Positions 28,801 through 36,345 of a stretch of DNA of 64,000 nucleotides are shown here, in pieces. The stretch is from positions 3,870,501 through 3,934,500 of the forward strand of contig NZ_JAPEPW010000001.1 of NCBI RefSeq assembly GCF_026339955.1, written 5' to 3'. The stretch's first letter is position 1, and every line of letters starts with the position of its first letter. A model generated the notes under the pieces. That model searched no databases. It was not told where the DNA came from and saw only the letters and a list, made by a program, of their open reading frames with translations. Origin of the DNA: Streptomyces sp. NBC_01549. Lineage in GTDB: Bacteria > Actinomycetota > Actinomycetes > Streptomycetales > Streptomycetaceae. Made by a program: the position numbers and the translations under genes.

Positions 28801-29349
28801 GGCGTCGGCTTCGACCTGTACGTACGGATGGTCGGCGAGGCGGTGGCGGACTACCGGGCCTCCCTGGAAGGCGGAGTCGAGGAGGAGCCGCCCCTGGAGG
28901 TCAAGATCGAGCTGCCGGTCGACGCACATGTCCCGCACGATTACGCGCCGGGCGAGCGGCTGCGTCTGCAGGCCTACCGCGCCATCGCCTCCGCCAATAC
29001 GGAGGAGGACGTCAGGGCCGTACGCGAGGAACTCACCGACCGCTACGGCAAGCTGCCCGAGCCGGTGGAGAACCTGCTTCTGGTGGCGGGCCTGCGGATG
29101 CTCGCGCGGGCGTGCGGTGTCGGCGAGGTGGTGCTTCAGGGCAACAACATCCGCTTCGCGCCGGCGGAGTTGCGCGAGTCCCAGGAACTGCGCCTCAAGC
29201 GGCTCTACCCGGGCACGGTCATCAAGCCGGCCGCCCACCAGCTTCTGGTCCCCCGCCCGAAGACGGCGAAGGTGGGCGGAAAGCCGCTGGTCGGGCGGGA
29301 GTTGCTGGGGTGGACCGGGGAGTTCCTGGCGACGATTCTCGGGTCGTAG
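25819..29349 (+). CDS. mfd: Transcription-repair coupling factor
   Basis: Removes RNA polymerase stalled at DNA lesions and recruits UvrA for strand-specific repair. The 1176-residue protein has the UvrB-like N-terminal module (VEYPSWETLPHERLSPRSD, then RGGILDVFPP), the RNA-polymerase-interaction domain near 515-585 (LEAGDYIVHEQHGVGRYIEM), a superfamily 2 translocase with Walker A GDVGYGKTEIA near 655 and DEEQ box VIVDEEQRFGVEHKEQL near 755, the TRG motif region (SNANTLIVERGDNFGLSQLHQLRGRVGR) and the C-terminal UvrA-masking domain. Length is normal. Codon use matches the neighbours. Confidence 0.97.
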   Translation: MSLHGLLDAVVKDAALVEAVKAATDGNRMHIDLVGPPAARPFAVAALARDAGRTVLAVTATGREAEDLAAALRSLLPADTVVEYPSWETLPHERLSPRSDTVGRRLAVLRRLAHPRPDDPETGPVSVVVAPVRSVLQPQVKGLGDLEPVALRTGQSADLGGIVEALAAAAYARVELVEKRGEFAVRGGILDVFPPTEEHPLRVEFWGDDVEEIRYFKVADQRSLEVADHGLWAPPCRELLLTDEVRERAARLAEEHPELGELLGKIAEGIAVEGMESLAPVLVDDMELLLDVLPKGSMAVVCDPERVRTRAADLVATSQEFLQASWAATAGGGEAPIDVGAASLWAIADVRDRARELDMMWWSVSPFAADEELDADTLKLGMHAPETYRGDTARALADTKGWLADGWRTVYVTEAHGPAARTVEVLGGEGIAARLDAELTELTPAVVQVACGSIDFGFVDPALKLAVLTETDLSGQKAAGKDGARMPARRRKTIDPLTLEAGDYIVHEQHGVGRYIEMVQRTVQGATREYLVVEYAPAKRGQPGDRLYIPTDQLEQITKYVGGEAPTLHRLGGADWTKTKARAKKAVKEIAADLIKLYSARMAAPGHAFGSDTPWQRELEDAFPYAETPDQLTTIAEVKEDMEKTVPMDRLICGDVGYGKTEIAVRAAFKAVQDGKQVAVLVPTTLLVQQHFGTFSERYSQFPVNVRALSRFQTDTEAKAVLEGLRDGAVDVVIGTHRLFSAETKFKDLGLVIVDEEQRFGVEHKEQLKKLRANVDVLTMSATPIPRTLEMAVTGIREMSTITTPPEERHPVLTFVGPYEEKQIGAAVRRELLREGQVFYIHNRVESIDRAAARLREIVPEARIATAHGQMGEQALEQVVVDFWEKRFDVLVSTTIVESGIDISNANTLIVERGDNFGLSQLHQLRGRVGRGRERGYAYFLYPPEKPLTETAHERLATIAQHTEMGAGMYVAMKDLEIRGAGNLLGGEQSGHIAGVGFDLYVRMVGEAVADYRASLEGGVEEEPPLEVKIELPVDAHVPHDYAPGERLRLQAYRAIASANTEEDVRAVREELTDRYGKLPEPVENLLLVAGLRMLARACGVGEVVLQGNNIRFAPAELRESQELRLKRLYPGTVIKPAAHQLLVPRPKTAKVGGKPLVGRELLGWTGEFLATILGS

Positions 29350-29403
29350 GGGTCGCGCGGGTCGTATGGGTCGGCGTGGCTGGTGGCGGAGGCCGGGGTC
29401 AAG

Positions 29404-29775
29404 TCACGCCGACGGTGACGGGAACAGCATTCCCGTCAGGGTGCGGAAGACCTCCTCGGGGTCCTGGTCGCCGACCGCGCCGTCCAGGTTGTGGCCGAGG
29501 AGCAGCGTGGCGAAGCCGTGGGCCAGGGACCAGGCGGCGACTCCGGCGAGGCGGGGGTCGATGCCGGGTTCGGGCACCCGGTCGGAGACGGCCCGGCGCA
29601 GGCGGTCCGCGGTCAGGGCGCGGGCCGTGGCCAGCTCCAGGTCGTTCTCGCGCAGCAGCTCAGGCGTGAACATCACCTGGAAGTGCGCGGGGTGCTCACG
29701 CGCGAAGCGTACGTAGTGGACGCCCGCGTCCCGCAGGTCCGTGGCCTCGGCGAGCTCGGCCAGAGGGGGTTCGTC
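29404..29775 (-). pseudogene. TetR-family regulator remnant, C-terminal part only
   Basis: About 120 residues (AELAEATDLRDAGVHYVRFAREHPAHFQVMF...GVAAWSLAHGFATLLLGHNLDG...TGMLFP) match the ligand-binding half of TetR/AcrR regulators of the WHG type. The DNA-binding helix-turn-helix that should precede it is missing: immediately upstream on this strand is the start region of the plus-strand SCO6745-type gene, and the reading frame continues only as its antisense. In Mycobacterium tuberculosis a TetR gene (Rv1019) adjoins mfd, so this may be the decayed ortholog, cut by insertion or replacement. The upstream limit given is approximate. Confidence 0.7.
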
Positions 29776-30705
29776 ATGTCGGAGCACGGTAGTGAGGTCG
29801 GCGGGATGATTCAGGGGGACGGGGCCGCCGGTGTGGAGACCGGGGTCGAGCTCGGCGAGGTGCGCCGGCTGTGGCACCTGCTGGAGCCCCTGCACGCGGT
29901 GCTCTATTACGCGCCGGAGGTCTTCGAGGAAGCGGCCGCGCTCGGCTACGGGACGGGGGAGCGCTGGCCGACCTACTTCCCCCTCCGCGCCGCCCCGTTG
30001 GGTGCGGTCGGGAGCGAGCGCGTGTCCTCCGCCTTCTACAGCTTCAGTCCGCGGATGGTCGCCGCGCACATGGAATTCGCGTGGCTCACCGCGAGCCCCG
30101 CGGACGTGCTGAAGGCGAGGGAGCAGGGCATGGACCGGGCGTACCGGGCGATATTCGGGGACCGCGCGGCGAGCCCCGAACTCGTCGAGGCCGCCGGGCT
30201 GTTGCGCCGCGTCGCCGAGTCCGCGAACACCGCCGGCCGCCCCATGGCCGCGGCCAACGCGGAGTTGGCGTGGCCGACCGCCCCGCACCTCCAGTTGTGG
30301 CATGCGGCGACGATCCTGCGCGAGCACCGCGGCGACGGTCACCTCGCGGCGCTGCTCGTCGCCGGGCTCGACCCCGTCGAAGCGCTCGTCTCCTTCGCGG
30401 CGATCGGCGCGGCCTCGGTCGAGCGCTTCGGGAGCCGCGGCTGGAGCCCGGCGGAGTGGAGCGCCGCCCGTGAACGCCTCGTCGCGCGCGGCCTCGTCAC
30501 CGAATCCAGCACCGCCACGCCCGCGGGCCGCGACCTGCGCGCCGAGGTCGAACGCCACACTGACGAACTGGCCGCCGCTCCCTGGCGCACCATCACCCCG
30601 GCCGAGCGAAGCCGACTGGCCGAGCTGCTCGGCGAGTTCTGGGTCGCGGTGCTGGGCTCGGGGCTGCTGCCTTCGGAGTCCACGCTGGGGATCGGGAAGG
30701 TGTGA
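29776..30705 (+). CDS. SCO6745-family protein (SalK-like)
   Basis: The 309-residue cytosolic protein matches a Streptomyces family annotated as SCO6745 or SalK-like, seen in the motifs RRLWHLLEPLHAVLYYAPEVFEEAAALGY, RWPTYFPLRAAPLGA, FYSFSPRMVAAHM and a winged-helix-like C-terminal part with RLVARGLVTESSTATPAGRDLRAEVERHTD. The function is not established; the C-terminal half looks like a MarR-type fold. ATG 29776 has GAGGGGG about six bases upstream. Its 5' end coincides with the point at which the antisense TetR gene is truncated, so it may have arrived by an event that destroyed that gene. Confidence 0.85.
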   Translation: MSEHGSEVGGMIQGDGAAGVETGVELGEVRRLWHLLEPLHAVLYYAPEVFEEAAALGYGTGERWPTYFPLRAAPLGAVGSERVSSAFYSFSPRMVAAHMEFAWLTASPADVLKAREQGMDRAYRAIFGDRAASPELVEAAGLLRRVAESANTAGRPMAAANAELAWPTAPHLQLWHAATILREHRGDGHLAALLVAGLDPVEALVSFAAIGAASVERFGSRGWSPAEWSAARERLVARGLVTESSTATPAGRDLRAEVERHTDELAAAPWRTITPAERSRLAELLGEFWVAVLGSGLLPSESTLGIGKV

Positions 30706-30816
30706 GCGTGCGTGGCGCCGGGCGCGAGCGAAGCCGCCCGCGGGAGTCGCGCCTCGCGGACGGCCTCGGTGTCACGGCCGATCGGTGGGTGTGTCGCGCC
30801 TCGCGCGTCTCCGCCT

Positions 30817-31005
30817 CTACGGCTGGTCGGGCCGGTCGGTCGGTTCGCGGTCCATACCCGTCGCGCCCTCGATCTTCCGCTGGGCGTCGTCGACCTGGTC
30901 CGTGTACTTGTTGCCCGTCTTCTCGTTGATCTCCCGTTCTCCGGCGTCGGACATGTCCTTGCCCTTGGACTTCGCCTGATCCTTGAATCTGTCGAAGATG
31001 CCCAT
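30817..31005 (-). CDS. Rv0909-type antitoxin-like small protein
   Basis: The 62-residue hydrophilic protein (MGIFDRFKDQAKSKGKDMSDAGE) is like the Rv0909 family of putative antitoxins, common in Streptomyces as short Lys/Asp/Glu-rich helical proteins. No Rv0910-like toxin gene is adjacent here, so the antitoxin label is by family only; a CsbD-like stress role is equally possible. AAGGAG lies about seven bases before the ATG. Confidence 0.75.
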   Translation of the reverse strand: MGIFDRFKDQAKSKGKDMSDAGEREINEKTGNKYTDQVDDAQRKIEGATGMDREPTDRPDQP

Positions 31006-31166
31006 GCAGGAGCTCCTTCCGGAGGTGTGTCACCACCGACGATACGCCCGGCGTGCACCTATTGCCCGTTGAGTGCGGGTATGGCTGGGCATACCCGCCG
31101 CTACCGTGGGCACCAGGGAAACGCGCCCTGTGCAGGGCGGACCTGGGGAGCAAGGGGAGGGGCGTC

Positions 31167-31892
31167 GTGGTGCGTCTGAGGGGTGGGGCGGCGGCTGCCG
31201 CATTGGTGGTGTTGGTCGTCGGCGTGGGGGTCAGTGGCTGCAAGAAGGACACCACGGGCTCCGCCGGCCCGCAGGGTACGTCGGCCGGCGGCGCCGCGCT
31301 CACCGCCGTGGACTCGCTGACCGTCAAGGGGCGCGCGCCCAAGACGGGGTACAGCAGGGCGAGGTTTGGCACGGCATGGGCCGACACGGACTCCAACAAG
31401 TGCGACACCCGCGACGACATCCTCAAGCGGGACCTGAAGAACGTGAAGTTCACCGGCGGCACCTGCAAGGTGGTCTCCGGGACGCTCGACCCGGACCCGT
31501 ACTCCGGTAAGGAAGTGACGTACAAGCGTGGTCGCAGCCTGGTGGACATAGACCACCTCGTCGCGCTCTCGGACGCCTGGCAGAAAGGCGCCAAGTACTG
31601 GGACGCGAGCAAGCGGATAGCCCTGGCCAACGACCCGCTCAACCTGCTGTCCGTCGACGCGAGCACCAACCGCAGCAAGGGTGACGGCGACACCGCGACC
31701 TGGCTCCCGCCCAACAAGGGGTACCGCTGCGCGTATGTGGCCGCGCAGGTGGCCGTGAAGAAGAAGTACGGGCTGTGGGTCACCAGCGGGGAGAAGGCCG
31801 CGATGAAAAAGGCGCTCTCCGAGTGCCCCGGCCAGAAGCTCCCCTCGGGCGGCAACCCCACCCAGGCACCCAAGCGGTTCACCGCGAACTGA
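31167..31892 (+). CDS. HNH-type (DUF1524, GmrSD C-terminal-like) lipoprotein
   Basis: A secreted, lipid-anchored predicted nuclease of 241 residues. It has a signal peptide with lipobox VSGC, a Thr/Gly-rich linker, and a DUF1524/HNH core: YSRARFGTAWADTDSNKCDTRDDIL, the catalytic DIDHLVALSDAWQKGA near residue 130 with the metal-binding Asp-His, and NDPLNLLSVDASTNRSKGD followed by CAYVAAQVAVKKKYGLW. Such proteins resemble secreted nucleases of Streptomyces. GTG 31167 is chosen because GGGGAGGGG lies upstream and it gives a proper signal sequence. Confidence 0.88.
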   Translation: MVRLRGGAAAAALVVLVVGVGVSGCKKDTTGSAGPQGTSAGGAALTAVDSLTVKGRAPKTGYSRARFGTAWADTDSNKCDTRDDILKRDLKNVKFTGGTCKVVSGTLDPDPYSGKEVTYKRGRSLVDIDHLVALSDAWQKGAKYWDASKRIALANDPLNLLSVDASTNRSKGDGDTATWLPPNKGYRCAYVAAQVAVKKKYGLWVTSGEKAAMKKALSECPGQKLPSGGNPTQAPKRFTAN

Positions 31893-31986
31893 CGCCGGTT
31901 CATGTCGCTCCTGCGTCACCGACGCCTGGCGCGCCGCGCAGCGACCGGAGCCGATGCCCGCGGACGGCGGGCGGGCTTCGGGGTCC

Positions 31987-32511
31987 TCAGCCGAGTGCGG
32001 CCGCCGCTGACTCGTACTGTGCTGCCTGCTTCGGGGTGAGGTAGCGGGAGACGCGTACGAGTACCCAGCCGTGGACGTAGTCGTACTCGGCCAGGGCAGG
32101 GAGGGACTTGGTCACGCCGCGGATGTACGCCGCGCGTGCCTGGGCATCCGCCGGGTTGGCGAACGCCTCGATGGCGCCGCCGCGTTCGACGGCGCCGGGG
32201 TCCGCGCCGGTGACCTGGACGGCTGGTACCCAGCTGTCCGAGAACGTGACTTTTGACGTGTATTCGTTGGGGCGGCCGAGCAGGTGGTTCGGGTCGTTCT
32301 GCGTGGTCACGGTGCCGGTGAGGTTCGCCGTGCGCACCGTCGTGGACATCTTCTCGAACGCGGCGCGGGCGGTGAGCGGCTCGTTCGCGAGCGTGCCGGA
32401 TCTGGTGGGTTCGTGTGCGTCGGCCGTCGAGTTCGAGGGGGAGTTGCCGCCGCACGCGGTCAGGGAGACTAGGAGGGCGGCGACGGACGCGGTTGTGAAG
32501 GTTCGGTGCAT
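31987..32511 (-). CDS. Putative lipoprotein
   Basis: The 174-residue product has a signal peptide with lipobox LTAC (MHRTFTTASVAALLVSLTACGG), a Ser/Asn-rich spacer, and a globular domain with AFEKMSTTVRTANLTGTVTTQNDPNHLLGRP. The repeated phrase about partial sequence loss by residues (AIEAFANPADAQARAAYIRGV) resembles Streptomyces lipoproteins of unknown function that track solvent-exposed helices. No ribosome site is obvious for ATG 32511 or GTG 32532. Convergent with the HNH lipoprotein gene. Confidence 0.75.
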   Translation of the reverse strand: MHRTFTTASVAALLVSLTACGGNSPSNSTADAHEPTRSGTLANEPLTARAAFEKMSTTVRTANLTGTVTTQNDPNHLLGRPNEYTSKVTFSDSWVPAVQVTGADPGAVERGGAIEAFANPADAQARAAYIRGVTKSLPALAEYDYVHGWVLVRVSRYLTPKQAAQYESAAAALG

Positions 32512-32718
32512 GCTGGAGATGCTGACGTTCACGGAGGCGTGGTGTGTCCGTGTAGCGGAGCTGTGACGCGGTGTTCCCTTGTGGCGTGCTGTGTTCGAGC
32601 GTTTCTGTGACGCTGCCCGAAGCTCTGGAGTGAGGCGGGGCGGGTGGGCGGTGTCAGTGATGGGTGGCGCGCCGAGCCGCCGACCCCCGCCGTCCCAGGC
32701 AGCCGACGTAGAAGACGG

Positions 32719-33198
32719 CTACAGAGCCGCTTCCAAGGTCACCGACTGGGTGGCGAAGCCGTTGCGCTCGTAGAAACGGATGGCCTCGGCGTTGCTCGAA
32801 TAGGCCGTCACCTGTGCCGATCCGGCGCCCGACTCCTTCGCCCAGGCCAGGAATTCGTCCACCATGCGCCTGCCGATCCGGTCGCGCCGATATACGGGTT
32901 GCACATACATGCTCGCCAGCGTCGCGGCCTTCACCGGTCTCATCGCGGACGGCTCCACCAGCGTGCTCGTGAGATGCCCCACCACTTCGCCGCCGCGATC
33001 GGCGACCAGGAGCAGTCGGTTCGGGTCCGTCAGACCGGACGCGAAACGCTGTGGTCCGTGCTCGTGCGGCCAGTTGATGTCGATGCTTGGATCCCGGGTA
33101 CCGGCGTCCTCGGCGAACAGCGCGCCGCTGCACGCGACAAGCCCTTCGTCGGCCGGTTCGGCCCTGCGGACGATCACCGCATGCCGTTGATCACTCAT
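32719..33198 (-). CDS. GNAT-family N-acetyltransferase
   Basis: The 159-residue GNAT enzyme transfers an acetyl group from acetyl-CoA to an unidentified amine. Motif A is visible as ASMYVQPVYRRDRIGRRMVDEFLAWAKESG, and the C-terminal motif B as NAEAIRFYERNGFATQSVTLE. On the minus strand TAGTGT lies eight bases before ATG 33198, with no ribosome site, so a leaderless transcript is likely. It is divergent from a second, unrelated GNAT at 33303. Confidence 0.88.
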   Translation of the reverse strand: MSDQRHAVIVRRAEPADEGLVACSGALFAEDAGTRDPSIDINWPHEHGPQRFASGLTDPNRLLLVADRGGEVVGHLTSTLVEPSAMRPVKAATLASMYVQPVYRRDRIGRRMVDEFLAWAKESGAGSAQVTAYSSNAEAIRFYERNGFATQSVTLEAAL

Positions 33199-33302
33199 GG
33201 GCTGTGACACTAACGGCGGGTACTGACAAGACGGGCGACATCCACAGGTGGGGATGTCGCGGGGAAGGGTGCTCGACCGGTTCCCGCGGCGACAATGCAT
33301 CA

Positions 33303-33809
33303 ATGCGCATCCGAGCGGTCCACATCGACGAACTGCCCCTCCTTCAGGACATCGAGCGGGCCGCCGGGCGATGCTTCGCCGACATCGGCATGCCGGAGAT
33401 CGCCGACGACGAGCCCCTCCCGCTCACCGACCTCGCTCACTATCAGCGGGCCGATCTGGCCTGGGTCGCGGCCGACGCGGCCGACAGGCCGGTGGCGTAC
33501 CTCATCGCGGAACACGTCGACGGCAACCTGCACATCGAGCAGGTGTCGGTACACCCGGACAGTGCGCGGCGCGGTATCGGACGGTCGCTGCTGGACCATG
33601 CCGGCCACCGGGCCGCAGCTGAGGGGATACCCGCCCTGACCCTCACCACCTTTGCCGACGTCCCCTGGAACGCGCCCTACTACGTGCGCTGCGGCTTCCA
33701 GTTCCTGGACGACGGCGTGCTCGGCCCCGGGCTCCAGGACATCCGCCGACGCGAGGCCGCCCACGGCCTGGAGCGCTGGCTGCGGGTCTGCATGCGCCGG
33801 CGTCTGTGA
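33303..33809 (+). CDS. GNAT-family N-acetyltransferase
   Basis: The 168-residue product has a GNAT core: an N-terminal RAVHIDELPLLQDIERAAGRCFADIG, the acetyl-CoA-binding motif A IEQVSVHPDSARRGIGRSLLDHAGHRAAAEG and motif B NAPYYVRCGFQFLDD. This domain order is like the GNATs that act on small amines or antibiotics, but the substrate cannot be read from sequence. No ribosome site is seen before ATG 33303, so it may be leaderless. Its stop is 12 bases from the stop of the convergent Rpn-like gene. Confidence 0.9.
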   Translation: MRIRAVHIDELPLLQDIERAAGRCFADIGMPEIADDEPLPLTDLAHYQRADLAWVAADAADRPVAYLIAEHVDGNLHIEQVSVHPDSARRGIGRSLLDHAGHRAAAEGIPALTLTTFADVPWNAPYYVRCGFQFLDDGVLGPGLQDIRRREAAHGLERWLRVCMRRRL

Positions 33810-33821
33810 CCTCCGGGTCTG

Positions 33822-34640
33822 TTACGCCTCCGCGGCGAACAACTCTTCCGCGGTGGTGACCGTGAGGGCCCGGTCGAACCAGGTCCCCAGCAGCTCCAGG
33901 TCGGTGCAGCCGTTGACGTGCTCGCGGGCGGACTCGGGGTTGTCGATGGCGCGGAGATCGAGGACGCGGAGGATGTCCTCGGCGCGACCCTTGGTTCGGG
34001 TTTCCTCGATGAGGGTGCCGCTGCCGGGGAAGCGGCTGGGACGGAAGGTCATCAGGTGCCTCCAGAATGCGCGGCTGTGGGTGTCACCCAGGCCGATCTC
34101 GGTGTATTCCGCCCAGTCCTGCGCGGTCTCGCCTCCGATGTTGGCGAGCGCCGTCGCCAGTGCCTCCAGTATCGCAGGGAGGGCGGGGTCGTTGGCGTGG
34201 GCGAGCGCGGAGGAGACGGCGAGTGCCAGGTCTTCGGCCGCCCCGTCCGGGTCGATGATCGTGGGGAGGTTCTCGGGGCCCAGGACCAGTGGGAAGACCG
34301 CGATGCTGGTGTGGGCGGGCAGGCCGATGCGGAGGGGCTGCGCGGCCCAGGACGCGGTGGGCTTGTCCTGGCAGACGACGAGCAGGACGGGCGGCAGCTT
34401 GTATTCGGCGTAGAGATACGCCAGGTAGTACGTCCAGCTGTTGAGCTTGTCCGGATCCGGTCTACCTTGCGCCTCAACGGTGAGCAGATGGCTTCCGCTG
34501 TCCGCCGTGTCGACGCGCATCAGGGTGTCCACGCGGCGCGCCATGAGTTTGATCTCGGTGAGATCGGTGTCCAGGAGCTGGATCGTGGTGGGTTCGGGTA
34601 AGGCGATGCCCGCTTTCGGGAGGGCCCGGGCGAACAGGGT
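33822..34640 (-). pseudogene. Rpn/YhgA-type PD-(D/E)XK nuclease-like gene, N-terminally truncated
   Basis: The frame resembles the large Streptomyces family related to Rpn (YhgA-like) nuclease/transposase-associated proteins: RRVDTLMRVDTADSGSHLLTVEAQG carries the PD-(D/E)XK-like Asp and Glu-x-Gln, then WTYYLAYLYAEYKLPPVLLVVCQD. Homologs have about 50 residues before RRVDTL, of which about 33 remain (LFARALPKAGIALPEPTT and on) back to an in-frame TAG at 34641-34643; no ATG or GTG occurs before ATG 34544. That ATG would omit the beginning of the domain. The upstream remnant contains a TTA leucine codon at 34599-34601. Probably decayed. Confidence 0.65.
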
Positions 34641-34672
34641 CTATGCCCAGCGTGACCGGGAGAGGGGGAAGG

Positions 34673-35116
34673 TCAGCGGGTCACCGGCAGCGCCGCGGCG
34701 AATCGATGGCCGTCGGCGCGGGTCTGGACCGGGAAGTCGACCTTGAGGGCGCCCTCCTGGCCTTCGACGGTCAGGTAGGTCACCACCTTGAGGCCCAGGA
34801 AGGTCTTCTTGGCCGCGCTCGCGGTGACGTACGGGCGGGGGAGGTTCATCAGCAACTTGCCGGGCTTGCCGCCGCGGTTGCCGTCGAAGAACAGGATCCG
34901 CTGGTTCGTCAGGACGATGTACATGGGGCGCGGGGTGACCGTCGCCATCACCGTTCCCGCGCTGAGGATGCCGACCACCGCCGCGGTGAGGGCCTGCTTG
35001 CGCACCGAGACCGTCCCGATGCCGGCCACGCTCGTGAGTTCGACCTGCTCGCCCTGGAGCAGCAAGGGGGCCGAGATCTCCAGCAGTTGTCTGGCGCGAC
35101 GGGCGTTGAGTGCCAC
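34673..35116 (-). CDS. PH-like domain protein of unknown function
   Basis: The 147-residue cytosolic protein reads as alternating beta strands: LEISAPLLLQGEQVELTSVAGIGTVS, a hydrophobic helix (ALTAAVVGILSAGTVMATV), then YIVLTNQRILFFDGNRGGKPGKLL, the pattern of bacterial PH-like (bPH) domains. The helix may be a membrane anchor. No function is known. GTG 35116 has AGGAG eight bases upstream. It is divergent from the gene at 35359 across a 242-base gap that contains the dyad GAACT-CA-AGTTC at 35212-35223. Confidence 0.72.
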   Translation of the reverse strand: MALNARRARQLLEISAPLLLQGEQVELTSVAGIGTVSVRKQALTAAVVGILSAGTVMATVTPRPMYIVLTNQRILFFDGNRGGKPGKLLMNLPRPYVTASAAKKTFLGLKVVTYLTVEGQEGALKVDFPVQTRADGHRFAAALPVTR

Positions 35117-35358
35117 GGGTGGGGCTCCTGGTGACGGTGAGGTGACGGTGACAACGATGGGATGGATTGTTTCAAGCCACGGGAAAGGTGGGAGGCCACC
35201 CTCCACAAGGCGAACTCAAGTTCGAGTCATGGACCGGTCAAGGTCGGTCATCGAAGGGTCAAGTCGACGCCCGTATGCACTGTTTGGGCGGTGTGTTCCC
35301 ACAGTCTTCCCACACCTGACCAAAAACCGTCTCCAACCACCCACTTACCATCCGCTCC

Positions 35359-36312
35359 ATGCCGACCGACGCATCCCTCCCACCCCCCGACTTCGAGCTC
35401 GCCTCCGCCTTCCCGGAGGTCGGCTGGTTGCGGCAGGCGACCGCCGCGCGGGACTGGGCGGGGATCAGGCGGTACGCCGACGGGCTGCCGCAGGGCACCG
35501 ACCGGGCGTTCCTCGTCCGGGTCGTCGCCGAGGTGCCCGGCGTCGAGCACTTCCTGCGGGAAGTCGTGGCCGCCGCCCCCGACGACGTGCTGGCTCTCAC
35601 GACGCTCGGGACCCGCGAGATCGAGATCGGCTGGGAGATCCGGAGCAGCGCGCGGGCCGAGCACGTCAGCCGGGAGCAGTTCCGGCAGCTGCACGAGCAC
35701 CTACGGCAGGCCGAGCAACTGCTCATCCGGGCCACCGCCCTCGACCCCTCCCACGACGCGGCCTGGGCCGCGCGCCTGACCACGGCGATGGGACTGCAAC
35801 TCGGTCAGAACGAGGCGCGGCGCAGGTACGACCGACTGGCCGCGTACCACCCGCACCACTTGACCGGGCAGGCCCGGCTGCTCCAGCAGCTGTGTCCCAA
35901 GTGGAGCGGGAGCTGGGAGGCGGCACACGGGTTCGCCCGCGAGTGCCTGCTCAACTCGCCCGAAGGGTCGCTCAGCGGTGGTCTGGTGGCGGAGGCGCAC
36001 CTGGAGCGCTGGCTCGATCTGCCCTCCGCGGGGAGTGAGCGGACCGACTATCTGCGCCAGGCCCACGTCCACGCCGAACTCGTCGAGGCCGCCGAACGGT
36101 CCGTCCTGCACCCGTACTACCGACCCGCGTACGGGTGGGTCACCATCCAGGGTGTCTTCGCCGCGCTCTTCTCGCTGACCGGGGACACCGCACGCGCCGC
36201 CGCACACTTCCGCGCCCTGGGGAACCTGGCCTCCGAGTACCCGTGGAGCTACCTCGGCAAGCCCGCGGACGCGTACGTCAAACACCGTTCCGTCGCCCTC
36301 GGAAGAGGCTGA
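35359..36312 (+). CDS. Conserved helical protein of unknown function
   Basis: The 317-residue product has an all-helical, TPR-like pattern with repeated short helices (QLHEHLRQAEQLLIRATALDPSHDAAW; GARECLLNS-type turns; DTARAAAHFRALGNLASEYPWSYLGKP). It resembles Streptomyces proteins of the DUF4034 type, for which no function is established. TACCAT at 35346-35351 ends seven bases before ATG 35359, and there is no ribosome site, so leaderless transcription is likely. The M16 peptidase gene starts 33 bases after its stop, so the two may share an operon. Confidence 0.75.
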   Translation: MPTDASLPPPDFELASAFPEVGWLRQATAARDWAGIRRYADGLPQGTDRAFLVRVVAEVPGVEHFLREVVAAAPDDVLALTTLGTREIEIGWEIRSSARAEHVSREQFRQLHEHLRQAEQLLIRATALDPSHDAAWAARLTTAMGLQLGQNEARRRYDRLAAYHPHHLTGQARLLQQLCPKWSGSWEAAHGFARECLLNSPEGSLSGGLVAEAHLERWLDLPSAGSERTDYLRQAHVHAELVEAAERSVLHPYYRPAYGWVTIQGVFAALFSLTGDTARAAAHFRALGNLASEYPWSYLGKPADAYVKHRSVALGRG

Positions 36313-36345
36313 GCGGATGCCGAACAAGACAGGCGGAGGCAGGCG

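Noticed and set aside
25636..29238. A 1200-codon minus-strand frame over mfd
   Set aside because: Mfd on the plus strand has all expected motifs; the opposite frame has only repeated Arg/Gly/Val/Leu shadow sequence.
29776..30558. Upstream continuation of the TetR remnant frame across the SCO6745-type gene
   Set aside because: It is antisense of a gene with convincing motifs and shows no helix-turn-helix; only the C-terminal TetR part is kept.
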